This document shows, piece after piece, positions 1 through 8,980 of a stretch of 64,000 nucleotides of DNA. The stretch is from assembly GCA_028693085.1 (NCBI GenBank), contig JAQUWC010000001.1, forward strand, positions 1-64,000, in the 5' to 3' direction. The notes beneath the pieces were generated by a model, which saw only the letters and a program-made list of their open reading frames with translations, made no database searches and had not been told where the DNA came from. The position numbers were made by a program, and so were the translations under genes. Origin of the DNA: UBA5266 sp002411545 (GTDB lineage Bacteria > Bacteroidota > Bacteroidia > Bacteroidales > WCHB1-69). Position 1 is the first letter of the stretch. The number at the start of each line of letters is the position of its first letter.

Positions 1-80
1 TGAAATATTTGCTCGTAAATGCGCTCTTTATCAGATTCTGATAAATAAGACAATCTTGTTTCTAATTCTTTTATTTTCAT
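1..80 (-). CDS. N-terminus of an unidentified protein (runs off the window)
   Basis: An open frame reads leftward from an ATG at 80-78 to the window edge, giving 26 residues that begin MKIKELETRLSYLSESDKER. The peptide is charged and looks helical; I do not recognise the family. A Bacteroidota -7 box (TATATTTG on the minus strand, 85-92) lies only 5 bases before the ATG, so the mRNA would have almost no leader. That box is the main support for a real gene. With so few residues the true start could also lie beyond the window. Confidence 0.5.
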   Translation of the reverse strand, partial: MKIKELETRLSYLSESDKERIYEQIF

Positions 81-84
81 CTTG

Positions 85-92
85 CAAATATA
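85..92 (-). promoter_or_regulatory. Promoter -7 box for the leftward gene at the window edge
   Basis: TATATTTG on the minus strand matches the Bacteroidota -7 consensus TAnnTTTG. I did not identify a clear -33 element. Confidence 0.45.
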
Positions 93-158
93 TCACTTTT
101 TTGCTTACTTATTTTAGAACATAGCCATTCTAATAAATTAAATTTTTATGAGAATGGT

Positions 159-821
159 ATGTTAGTAGATTCGGTTTCCACTGGATTTTCTTTGGATTAT
201 GGAAATAAGCCGTTGTGTTTTGGAAGTACTCAACATACTTATGATGGATTTTTTAATGGTATAATAGACGACATTGGTATTTGGAATCGAATATTAACTC
301 AAACGGAAATAACGGCACTATATTTATTAGATAATTGTAATGATACAATCTTGAATGATACAACAACCTACTTAGTTTCAAGTTTGAATTTTCAACCTCA
401 TTCACCTGAAATATATTTTAAAAAGATAGATAGTTTAACGACATTAGGGGGATGTGATAGTATAATATATAGATATTCAAAATTCTTGTATAATCCTTAT
501 CATTTTACTGATACTATATCAGTGGAAGATACATTAAATATTAGAATTGAATTATCAATTAATCAAAATGATTATAATGAAATAAAGATATATCCAAATC
601 CTGCTAAAGATAATTTGTGGATTGATTGCGGTGATTATACTAAGATGAATAATTATAAAATTAAATTAGTTAATACTTCTGCATCTGTAATTTGGACATC
701 AACCATTACTCAATCAATATATAATATTAATATTAGCAATTATTCAAAGGGAATGTATTTTCTTGAAATATATGATGATACAAATAAAAACATCATTACT
801 CGAAAGATAGTACTACAATAA
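159..821 (+). pseudogene. 5'-truncated LamG-domain protein with T9SS sorting domain
   Basis: The first ATG gives 220 residues, but the frame is open from about 66 and the upstream codons still read like LamG sequence (NKLNFYENGMLVDS). Residues 1-60 look like the last strands of a LamG/concanavalin-like domain, ending in FFNGIIDDIGIWNRILTQTE. The last 80 residues are a T9SS type A sorting domain (IKIYPNPAKDNLWI near 142, ending RKIVLQ). There is no signal peptide and most of the LamG fold is missing. The 5' end runs into the promoter of the divergent gene at 1-80. I infer a remnant of a larger secreted protein that lost its front by deletion or rearrangement. A short functional gene is unlikely, since T9SS cargo needs a Sec signal. 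Confidence 0.6.
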
Positions 822-1192
822 TATATATTATATCTAAATATATTGATAGTCTATTTAGTATTTTATCAAATTATATATTTTTATTCACTATTGTTCGATA
901 AAAGTCAACAGATTTTTCACTTCGCTCAGAATGACAGTATTTATATTATCTTTAAAATCGTTGTCATTCTGAGTGTAACGAAGTGAAGCGAAGAATCTGC
1001 AACAATATCGAGATTTATATCGGACAATAATGATTTTCATTCTTATATTTTAGAATAAATATTACTTTTCTGAGATTTTAATCCTTTTTATATACGGATA
1101 ATATTTCATCACTATTTAAATTTCAATGGTTAAAACAATAAATTCTTTCAGATCAAGTTGTATATAACAACTATTTTAATATTTATTTTTCA
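822..1192. other. Intergenic region with inverted-repeat element
   Basis: This 371-base AT-rich stretch lies between the truncated T9SS fragment and porZ. Its only clear structure is the inverted repeat at 890-1028. I saw no ORF with coding character and no convincing promoter for porZ. Confidence 0.6.
890..1028. repeat. Imperfect inverted repeat, MITE-like
   Basis: The left arm (about 890-937) and right arm (about 963-1028) are reverse complements with small indels. The best-matched core is CTCAGAATGACA at 925-936 against TGTCATTCTGAG at 963-973. Matching continues outward through CACTTCG and CAGATT to ATTGTTCGATA / ATATCGGACAAT at the ends. The unit would fold into one long hairpin. From general knowledge, repeats of this TTCACTTCG...CAGAATGACA type are scattered through many Bacteroidota genomes. 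No transposase is nearby. Confidence 0.7.
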
Positions 1193-3556
1193 ATGATTCA
1201 CAGATACAACATACTAATATTTTTTTATTTTATTATCAGTGAATGTATCGCACAACAATCTATTGCTGTTGGTCAATGGAGAACTCACTTCAATTATTCG
1301 GAAGGTAAAGAAATAACAATGTTAAATAATAATATTTTTTTAGCTACTCCCAATGCATTGTTTTATATTAATTTTGATGATTTATCATTACATCGTCTGG
1401 GTGTTTTGGAAGGACTAAATGACATAGGAATTCAAACGATTGAAACGAATGACAAAACACAATCAATTATTATTACTTATCTAAATTCTAATATTGACTT
1501 ATTTCAAAATGATAAGGTTTATAACATACCCGATATAGCAAAAAAGCAAATTAGCGGCGATAAATCTATTTATAATATTCATTGCGAAGGAGATTATGCC
1601 TTTTTAGCCTGTGGTTTCGGAATAGTAATACTGGATGTAAAAAAACATTTGATTAAAGACACTTGGTTTTTTCAAAAAAACAATCAAACTATTCAGGTAA
1701 AGGATGTTACTATTCATAACGATACGATTTATGCTTCCACATCAAATGGCTTGTTTTCAAATTATTTGTCTAACCAAATGATATCTCAGTTTTCGAGTTG
1801 GAAAGAAGAAAATCATATTGCTTTTATAAATAATGATATTGCATTTGTAGAAAGTTTTGAAAATAAGTTGTATGCTGTTATCGATACAACATTTTTAAAA
1901 ATTGATACCATATATCTCTCAGACAGTTTAACATATATTTACGACACCATTCATAAAGAAGACATAAGTCTAGTTTACCGTTTTATAAATCAGGATTGGA
2001 TTATTGACAGTGTATTTGGCTTTGAAAAAATCAAAAATTTTCGCTCCATCAATCATCGCTTAGTTGTTACTCGAGGATGGGGAGCACATGCATATGCCGA
2101 TGTGGATGGTGTATTAAAATATAGCAATTCTTTTGGTTCTGATATAACAAAAGATGCAGTTGTGGATAAATGGGGTATGATTTGGATAGCGGATGAAAGA
2201 TATGGTATTGTTCGTCAGATTAAAGGAGGTTCACAAAAATATTTGATACCCGGTCCGGCAAGTGACGGTGCTTGGGCTTTAGACATTGTACAATCTAAAC
2301 TCTGTCTTGTATCAGGAGCGCATATTGAATGGTATCCTATTTGGAATCCTGCTAATATTAGCATTTTTTATAACGAAATGTGGAATAACATCTTGCATTA
2401 CGAGGAGGCATACAACAACAAAATGGCTTATGGGGCGCTGGATGTATTAATAAATCCTACCCAAATAAATGAAATTTTTGTTGGGTGTTATATGTCAGGA
2501 TTATTGCATGTTGTGGATGGGAAAGTAGTAAACATTTATAATACTTCAAATTCAAGTCTTGAAGAATTCGGAGGAAGAACACAAGTCAATGCTCTTGCGT
2601 TTGATCATGATTACAACCTGTGGATGCTGAATTCACAATCATCTAAGCCCTTATCTGTTCGCACAAAAGATGGTAAATGGCAATCATTTTCTATTCCATA
2701 TTCCAATGGTGAAATTATTGGAAAACTTTTAGTTGATAAACGAGGTTGGTTATGGATGACCGGAAATAGAGAAACTTCGCTTTTGATTTTTAATCCATCT
2801 GGAACTCCACTAAACACTTCTGATGATCAATTGGTAAGACTCAATACTAACTTAACAGAGGAAGAAGGTTCGTTCGAAACTATTTATGCTTTAGCCGAAG
2901 ATAAAGAAGGTAATATTTGGATAGGGACCAATAAAGGGATTAAAATATATTTTTCACCTTCACAACTGTTGAATAATCCTTCCATTTTGCCTTATGCTCC
3001 ACGTGTTATTATGGATAGTATCACTGAATTACTACTTAATTATGAAATTATTAAATGTATTAAAGTAGACCAAGGAAATCGCAAATGGATAGGAACCGAC
3101 AATGCAGGGGTATTTCTCTTATCGGAAAATGGAGAAACTGAATTGTTACATTTTACTACCGATAACAGTCCACTCTTATCAAATTCTATTAACGATATTG
3201 AAATTGATGGTAATAGTGGAGAAGTTTTTATCGCTACTGAAAAAGGATTGATCTCATTTCGTTATACTGCAACAGATGCAAAAGAGGATTATGAAGAAAT
3301 AAAAATATTTCCCAATCCTGTAAGAGAAGGTTTTGCTGGCTATATTTCCATAAGTGGATTAAAAGATAACTCTGAAGTTAAAATTACCGATGCCATGGGT
3401 GGATTAGTGTATCGCACTAAATCTAATGGAGGAACTGCTGTATGGGATGGATTTCGATTTGACGGACGCAAAGCAAGTACAGGGGTGTATTTTGTTTTTG
3501 TATCAGATATCAATGGGAAAGAGAAAAAAGCAGGGAAAATATTATTTATAAAATAA
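1193..3556 (+). CDS. porZ: T9SS component PorZ (beta-propeller protein)
   Basis: This 787-residue protein starts with a Sec signal peptide (about 1-20, ending CIAQQ). Repeated propeller blades follow, of the two-component-regulator type, with motifs such as GNIWIGTNKGI and NRKWIGTDNAGVF. The N-terminal QWRTHFNYSEGK and the order of two propellers plus a T9SS-type C-terminal domain (IKIFPNPVREG near 703, ending KILFIK) match PorZ. In Porphyromonas gingivalis PorZ belongs to the cell-surface attachment complex and binds A-LPS. Length fits the family. A generic propeller protein of hybrid-sensor type is the alternative, but no kinase or DNA-binding domain is present. fumC begins 3 bases after the stop. 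Confidence 0.8.
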   Translation: MIHRYNILIFFYFIISECIAQQSIAVGQWRTHFNYSEGKEITMLNNNIFLATPNALFYINFDDLSLHRLGVLEGLNDIGIQTIETNDKTQSIIITYLNSNIDLFQNDKVYNIPDIAKKQISGDKSIYNIHCEGDYAFLACGFGIVILDVKKHLIKDTWFFQKNNQTIQVKDVTIHNDTIYASTSNGLFSNYLSNQMISQFSSWKEENHIAFINNDIAFVESFENKLYAVIDTTFLKIDTIYLSDSLTYIYDTIHKEDISLVYRFINQDWIIDSVFGFEKIKNFRSINHRLVVTRGWGAHAYADVDGVLKYSNSFGSDITKDAVVDKWGMIWIADERYGIVRQIKGGSQKYLIPGPASDGAWALDIVQSKLCLVSGAHIEWYPIWNPANISIFYNEMWNNILHYEEAYNNKMAYGALDVLINPTQINEIFVGCYMSGLLHVVDGKVVNIYNTSNSSLEEFGGRTQVNALAFDHDYNLWMLNSQSSKPLSVRTKDGKWQSFSIPYSNGEIIGKLLVDKRGWLWMTGNRETSLLIFNPSGTPLNTSDDQLVRLNTNLTEEEGSFETIYALAEDKEGNIWIGTNKGIKIYFSPSQLLNNPSILPYAPRVIMDSITELLLNYEIIKCIKVDQGNRKWIGTDNAGVFLLSENGETELLHFTTDNSPLLSNSINDIEIDGNSGEVFIATEKGLISFRYTATDAKEDYEEIKIFPNPVREGFAGYISISGLKDNSEVKITDAMGGLVYRTKSNGGTAVWDGFRFDGRKASTGVYFVFVSDINGKEKKAGKILFIK

Positions 3557-3559
3557 AAT

Positions 3560-4942
3560 ATGGAAACACGAATAGAAGTTGATAGCATGGGACAAATTAA
3601 TGTCCCTGCCGATAAATATTGGGGTGCACAAACACAACGTTCCTATACTAATTTTAAAATTGGTGATATCCTTATCCCTCGAGAAATCATTAAAATGTTG
3701 GCCATAATAAAAAAGGCTGCAGCTCAAACAAACTGTGAATTGAAGATTCTTGCGGAAGAAAAAAAAGAACTGATATGTCGTGTATGTAATGAAATTATAA
3801 ATGATGAATTAAACGAACATTTTCCCTTGGTAATCTGGCAAACAGGATCTGGAACCCAAACCAATATGAATATAAACGAAGTTATTTCTAATAGAGCTGA
3901 AATCCTTCATGGAGGCGACTTATGTCACCATACCCGTTTTATCTCTCCCAACGACGATGTCAATAAATCACAATCTACTAACGATGTATTTCCTTCAGCT
4001 ATGCGTATGGCATCCTATGCCCTTTTAACAGAAGAAACCATCCCTGCCCTTGAAGAATTGAAGCAATCATTCCTATCTAAAGCTTCAGAATATAGTCATA
4101 TTATTAAAATAGGAAGAACCCATTTAATGGATGCAACTCCTTTAAGTTTAGGCAATGAATTTTCCGCCTTTGCCGCTCAAATACAATTCGGTATTCAAGC
4201 TCTGAAAAACACTCTTCCTCATTTACAACAATTACCTATTGGAGGAACGGCCGTTGGAACCGGTTTAAATACACCCAAAGATTACGATATTTTATGCATA
4301 AAATACGTCAATGAAATAACAGGGAAAGAATACATGCCTGCCCAAAACAAATTTGAAGCCATGGCCTCGCACGATGCTTTTGTTGAAACTTCTGGAGCAC
4401 TAAAACAATTAGCTGTTAGTCTTACAAAAATTGCAAACGATATTCGATTACTTGCTTCCGGACCACGATGTGGTTTAGGAGAAATAAATCTTCCTCAAAA
4501 CGAACCAGGCTCTTCCATTATGCCTGGGAAAATCAATCCTACACAATGCGAAGCCATGACCATGGTTTGTGTTCAAATCATTGGTAACGACACTGCCATT
4601 AGTGTAGCCGGATTACAAGGACATTTACAATTAAATGTTTTCATGCCTTTGATTGCTTATAATATGATTAATTCCGCACGTTTGTTGGCTGATGTTTGTC
4701 AATCATTTCGAAAAAACTGTGTTGAAGGCATTACTCCCAATAAAACAAATATTGATAAACATCTTAACAACTCTTTAATGCTTGTTACTGCTCTTAATAC
4801 TCATATTGGCTATGAAAAAGCAGCTAAAATTGCATTACATGCTCATCAGAAAAATATTACATTGGAAGAAGCTGCTGTTGAACTAGAATTGCTTACACGT
4901 GAACAATTTCGTCAGTGGGTAAAAGCTGAAGAAATGATTTAA
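3560..4942 (+). CDS. fumC: Class II fumarate hydratase
   Basis: The 460-residue enzyme interconverts fumarate and (S)-malate in the TCA cycle. All family signatures are present: TGSGTQTNMN (95-104), the NDDVNKSQSTNDVFP region (131-145), GRTHLMDATP (185-194) and the mobile SS-loop GSSIMPGKINPTQ (317-329), which carries the catalytic serine. Length is normal for the iron-independent class II form. The ATG is 3 bases after porZ, so the two are probably co-transcribed although functionally unrelated. It converges with the ATP synthase operon. Confidence 0.96.
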   Translation: METRIEVDSMGQINVPADKYWGAQTQRSYTNFKIGDILIPREIIKMLAIIKKAAAQTNCELKILAEEKKELICRVCNEIINDELNEHFPLVIWQTGSGTQTNMNINEVISNRAEILHGGDLCHHTRFISPNDDVNKSQSTNDVFPSAMRMASYALLTEETIPALEELKQSFLSKASEYSHIIKIGRTHLMDATPLSLGNEFSAFAAQIQFGIQALKNTLPHLQQLPIGGTAVGTGLNTPKDYDILCIKYVNEITGKEYMPAQNKFEAMASHDAFVETSGALKQLAVSLTKIANDIRLLASGPRCGLGEINLPQNEPGSSIMPGKINPTQCEAMTMVCVQIIGNDTAISVAGLQGHLQLNVFMPLIAYNMINSARLLADVCQSFRKNCVEGITPNKTNIDKHLNNSLMLVTALNTHIGYEKAAKIALHAHQKNITLEEAAVELELLTREQFRQWVKAEEMI

Positions 4943-4977
4943 AGGCTTATATAATGCTCGTAATGAATAAAAATCAC

Positions 4978-5010
4978 TCTCCCTTTGAGGAGAATAAATA
5001 AAAAACAATG
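4978..5010 (-). terminator. Possible terminator of the ATP synthase operon
   Basis: TCTCC (4978-4982) pairs with GGAGA (4989-4993) around a 6-base loop. Read on the minus strand the hairpin is followed, after GTGA, by TTTTTATT. The stem is short, so this is a moderate call. Confidence 0.4.
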
Positions 5011-5017
5011 CAGCTTA

Positions 5018-5899
5018 TTAATTTTTTAAACTTTCGGCTCCACTTACCATTTCAATCAGGGCATTAGTAATAGCTGCTTGTCGTACTTTGTTATACGTTA
5101 AGTTTAATTCTTTAATCAATTCTTTTGCGTTTTCGGTTGCTTGATGCATGGCTGTCATACGAGCGCCATGTTCAGAAACAACTGAATTTAGTATGCAGCG
5201 ATATAAAGTAATTTTAATAAATAAAGGGATTATTTGACGATAAATTTCTTCCTTTTGGGGTTCGAAAATATAATCAATGTGTTGTAGATTATCTTCCTTT
5301 TGAACTTCAAAGCTTAGAGGTAAAAATGTTTGGTTTGATAAGACTTGTGTGGCTGCATTTTTGAATCGATTAAATATAATATCAACTTTATCAAATTCTT
5401 TAGCAATGAATTGTAGCATTATTTCTTCAGCCAATCGATTTACATTTTCCAAGGAACAATTTTCCGTTAAATCATTATATACCCCTCTTAGTCGATATTT
5501 TTTCTTTTGAACGTAATCGGCAGCTTTTTTCCCAATACAAATAAATTGTACGTTTTTTTGTTGATGTTGTTGCAAATACTTATGCATTAAAGTACGTTCA
5601 GTTTCTTTAAGAACAGCATTATTAAAACCGCCACATAATCCTTTGTTTGAAGTGATAATAATGATAAGAATCCGTTCTGGATTACGAATTTCTTCCAGTG
5701 GATGGAGCTGATTTTCACTTTTTGAGAGAAGTAAATTAGTTAAAATGAATGATAAATTATTGGCATAAGGTCTTAAATTGATGATTTTATTTTGAGTACG
5801 TCGAAGCTTAGCTGCCGATACCATTTTCATGGCACTGGTGATTTTTTGAGTGGAACGAACGGAAGCTATTCTATTTCGAATTTCTTTTAAATTTGCCAT
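5018..5899 (-). CDS. atpG: ATP synthase F1 subunit gamma
   Basis: This 293-residue protein is the rotor shaft of F1. It begins MANLKEIRNRIASVRSTQKI, the conserved N-terminal coiled-coil helix, contains SNKGLCGGFN in the middle, and ends with the C-terminal helix NKVRQAAITNALIEMVSGAE. It starts 12 bases after the atpA stop and is the last gene of the leftward operon atpB-E-F-H-A-G. Length is normal. Confidence 0.96.
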   Translation of the reverse strand: MANLKEIRNRIASVRSTQKITSAMKMVSAAKLRRTQNKIINLRPYANNLSFILTNLLLSKSENQLHPLEEIRNPERILIIIITSNKGLCGGFNNAVLKETERTLMHKYLQQHQQKNVQFICIGKKAADYVQKKKYRLRGVYNDLTENCSLENVNRLAEEIMLQFIAKEFDKVDIIFNRFKNAATQVLSNQTFLPLSFEVQKEDNLQHIDYIFEPQKEEIYRQIIPLFIKITLYRCILNSVVSEHGARMTAMHQATENAKELIKELNLTYNKVRQAAITNALIEMVSGAESLKN

Positions 5900-5911
5900 A
5901 ATCCCTTAACT

Positions 5912-7495
5912 TTATTTTTCGTATTTTTTTGCAATAGTACGACATACTTCTTCTAAAGTGTCTGTAATAGATTTATCGATAACACCATCTTTTAATTTTT
6001 TTAATACATCTGGGTGATTTGTTTGTAGATAGAGTAAATATTCGGCTTCAAAATCAGCAATGCTTGCAACAGGAACTTTTTGTAATAATCCATTCGTTCC
6101 GCAAAAAATAATTGCAATTTGATTTTCGATTCTATAAGGGGTATATTGTGGTTGTTTTAAGATTTCCACATTACGCATTCCTTTATCTAGTACGGCTTGA
6201 GTAGCTGCATCCACATCAGATCCGAATTTAGCAAATGCCTGCAATTCGGTAAATTGTGCTTGATCAAGTTTAAGTGTACCGGCCACTTTCTTCATAGCTT
6301 TAGTTTGAGCATTTCCTCCTACACGCGAAACAGAAATTCCTACATTAATAGCTGGTCGTATACCTGCATTGAATAAAGAAGTTTCCAAGAATATTTGTCC
6401 ATCCGTAATCGAAATAACATTGGTAGGAATATAGGCTGAAACGTCCCCAGCTTGGGTTTCAATAATGGGAAGTGCTGTTAAGGAGCCTCCTCCTTTTATG
6501 ATGGGTTTTAGACATTCGGGCACATCATTCATTTGTTTTGCGATTTCATCAGATTCAATAATTTTTGCTGCTCTTTCCAATAAACGGGAATGCAAATAAA
6601 ATATATCACCTGGATAAGCTTCTCTACCTGAAGGACGACGAAGCAGTAACGATACTTCTCTATAAGCTACGGCTTGCTTTGATAAATCATCAAAAATAAC
6701 CAAGGCGTGACGACCCGTATCGCGGAAAAATTCACCTATAGAAGCCCCAGCATAAGGGGCATAAAATTGCATAGCTGCCGGATCAGATGCCGTAGCGGCA
6801 ACAATAACAGTATATGGCATAGCTCCATGATTCGTCAAGGTTTTTACTATATTAGCAATGGTTGATCCTTTTTGTCCTATCGCAACATAGATACAATAAA
6901 CAGGTTCTCCTTTATCATAAAACTCTTTTTGATTGATAATTGTATCGATAACAATCGCTGTTTTTCCAATCTGACGATCTCCAATAATAAGCTCTCTTTG
7001 TCCTCTTCCAATGGGTATCATGGCATCAATAGCTTTTATTCCTGTTTGTAAAGGTCTTTTTACCGGTTGACGAAAAATAACTCCCGGAGCTTTTCGCTCT
7101 AAAGGCAATTCATACATCTCACCTTCAATCGGACCTTTCCCATCCATAGGTTCGCCCAATGTATTTATAACACGACCGAAAATATTTTCACCTACTTTTA
7201 TGGATGCTATTCGACCGGTTCGCTGACAAATGTCACCTTCATTTAAAAATTTAGCTTCTCCTAAAAGTACAACTCCCACATTATCATCTTCCAGATTAAG
7301 TACTATTCCATAGATATCATCTTTTTCAAAATAGATTAATTCACCCGCTTGTGCATTGGAAAGCCCATATACACGCGCAATGCCATCACCTACCTCTAAT
7401 ATAATACCTGTTTCTTCTAATTCTACACTATTATCTGTATTTGATAATTCTTGTCTTAATATTGCGGAAATTTCCGAAGGTCTTATTTCTGCCAT
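5912..7495 (-). CDS. atpA: ATP synthase F1 subunit alpha
   Basis: The 527-residue alpha subunit forms the F1 hexamer with beta. The P-loop GDRQIGKT is at 172-179 and the alpha/beta signature PAINVGISVSRVGG lies near 381. The usual three-domain layout (N-terminal beta barrel, nucleotide-binding core, C-terminal helices) is intact. No beta (atpD) or epsilon (atpC) gene occurs in this window, so the partner must be encoded elsewhere, as is known in many Bacteroidota. Confidence 0.97.
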   Translation of the reverse strand: MAEIRPSEISAILRQELSNTDNSVELEETGIILEVGDGIARVYGLSNAQAGELIYFEKDDIYGIVLNLEDDNVGVVLLGEAKFLNEGDICQRTGRIASIKVGENIFGRVINTLGEPMDGKGPIEGEMYELPLERKAPGVIFRQPVKRPLQTGIKAIDAMIPIGRGQRELIIGDRQIGKTAIVIDTIINQKEFYDKGEPVYCIYVAIGQKGSTIANIVKTLTNHGAMPYTVIVAATASDPAAMQFYAPYAGASIGEFFRDTGRHALVIFDDLSKQAVAYREVSLLLRRPSGREAYPGDIFYLHSRLLERAAKIIESDEIAKQMNDVPECLKPIIKGGGSLTALPIIETQAGDVSAYIPTNVISITDGQIFLETSLFNAGIRPAINVGISVSRVGGNAQTKAMKKVAGTLKLDQAQFTELQAFAKFGSDVDAATQAVLDKGMRNVEILKQPQYTPYRIENQIAIIFCGTNGLLQKVPVASIADFEAEYLLYLQTNHPDVLKKLKDGVIDKSITDTLEEVCRTIAKKYEK

Positions 7496-7521
7496 TTTTA
7501 TTATATTTATTTAATTCTGAT

Positions 7522-8079
7522 TTAGAAATTGGATTGGTAGCTTTTATCCACTAATTCTTTTTTAATAAAATCTAATTGCTTTTTTACACTCATATCCATA
7601 TAATAATCATCAAATTTAAAGGCAAAGCCACCTATTAATCCTCGTTTAATATATGTTATCACTTCAACTTCTGCTTGAGTAAACCCTTTAATTTTTGTTT
7701 TTATATTTTCTATGTTTTTATCATCTAACGTAAATGGACTATATATATTAACTGTAATAATGTTTTTATATTTCTTATATAATTTCACAAATTCCTCACA
7801 AATGACTGTAATTTGGACTTCACGTTTTTTTCGAAGGATAAGTTCTAAGTAACGATATGATATTTCAGATACCCTTGATTTAAAAATAGCGCTTAAAATA
7901 TTAATTTTTTTATCCGCACGAACAACGGGACAATTTATAGTTATTCTTAAATCTCTATGAATATGAAAAACATCATTTATTAATATAATATCTTTACTTA
8001 CTTTTTCAATTTCACCTCTTTCAAGGGCTAAGTCGAAAAGAGCTTTTGCATATCGAGCGGCAAGTTTGGTTCCTTTCAT
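7522..8079 (-). CDS. atpH: ATP synthase F1 subunit delta
   Basis: The 185-residue OSCP/delta subunit links F1 to the peripheral stalk. The N-terminus KLAARYAKALFDLALERGEI is the helical-bundle signature, and the C-terminal IKRGLIGGFAFKFDDYYMD matches the family's conserved glycine-rich end. It lies between atpF (6-base gap) and atpA (26-base gap). Confidence 0.93.
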   Translation of the reverse strand: MKGTKLAARYAKALFDLALERGEIEKVSKDIILINDVFHIHRDLRITINCPVVRADKKINILSAIFKSRVSEISYRYLELILRKKREVQITVICEEFVKLYKKYKNIITVNIYSPFTLDDKNIENIKTKIKGFTQAEVEVITYIKRGLIGGFAFKFDDYYMDMSVKKQLDFIKKELVDKSYQSNF

Positions 8080-8085
8080 AAAATA

Positions 8086-8580
8086 TTAGTTCAGTTTTAT
8101 ATCATCGATAAGACCTTTGACATAATTCGAATGTTTAAATTCGTCTTTAAATTCGTCTTTAATAATTTTTTCAGCAATATCGATTGAAAGGTCTGCAATC
8201 GTATTTTTTATTTCTACAATAGCTTTCATTTTTTCAAAATGAATATTTTCTTTTGCACTTTCTAAAATACGTTGTGCCTCTTGATTTGCTTTTTCTTTGG
8301 CATCGTCATACATTTTTTTACTTACTTTACGTGCTTCTGATAGAATTTCATCTCTTTCATTTTTTGCTTTTTCCAACATCTTTTCATTATCCGCTTGTAA
8401 GAGCTTCATTTCTTCGCGCGTAATCTTAGCTTCTTCGAGAGCTTGTGTAATGCTATCTTCACGCTTTTTCAGCATATTCATAATGGGTTTCCATCCAAAT
8501 TTCCCTAATATGAATACTAGTATCAAAAATGACAAAGTCATCCAAAAAATTAAACCAACTCCAGGTAATACAAGTTCCAT
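8086..8580 (-). CDS. atpF: ATP synthase Fo subunit b
   Basis: The 164-residue peripheral-stalk subunit has one N-terminal membrane helix (about 8-28, GLIFWMTLSFLILVFILGKF) followed by a long charged coiled coil rich in Glu, Lys and Ala. It dimerises to hold F1 against the a subunit. Position and length match other Bacteroidota operons. Confidence 0.94.
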   Translation of the reverse strand: MELVLPGVGLIFWMTLSFLILVFILGKFGWKPIMNMLKKREDSITQALEEAKITREEMKLLQADNEKMLEKAKNERDEILSEARKVSKKMYDDAKEKANQEAQRILESAKENIHFEKMKAIVEIKNTIADLSIDIAEKIIKDEFKDEFKHSNYVKGLIDDIKLN

Positions 8581-8683
8581 AAAAATGTACTTTTATGTGT
8601 TTTATATGTGAATTTATTTATATCTTTTCAAGCAATATGCTGTCATATTGCTTGAAAGATATCAAGGTTGTATTATTGTCTTA

Positions 8684-8935
8684 TTATTGTAGAACTATCA
8701 ACATACAAACGACGATAGCAAAGAATGCTACTCCTTCGATAAATGCTCCCGCAATAAGCATATTCATACGAATATCTCCTCCCACTTCGGGTTGACGTGC
8801 TAATGATTCTAAAGCACTTTTACCAATGTTTCCAATACCTATTCCGGCAGCAATGGCTGCAATCCCTGCTCCAATTCCGGCTCCCATTTTTCCTAATTCA
8901 GTTGCAACTTCTAATAAAATTGATAATGTTGACAT
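8684..8935 (-). CDS. atpE: ATP synthase Fo subunit c
   Basis: This 83-residue proteolipid has two membrane helices. The first is glycine-rich (about 18-36), and the polar loop is ARQPE (46-50). The second carries the ion-carrying Glu67 in AGAFIEGVAFF. There is no Gln in helix 1 and no Ser/Thr after Glu67, so the Na+ ligand set known from sodium-type c rings is absent and proton coupling is inferred. Confidence 0.95.
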   Translation of the reverse strand: MSTLSILLEVATELGKMGAGIGAGIAAIAAGIGIGNIGKSALESLARQPEVGGDIRMNMLIAGAFIEGVAFFAIVVCMLIVLQ

Positions 8936-8980
8936 ATTTATTGTTTTTTTAATGTTTATTGAATATTAAATTTTCTTTCC

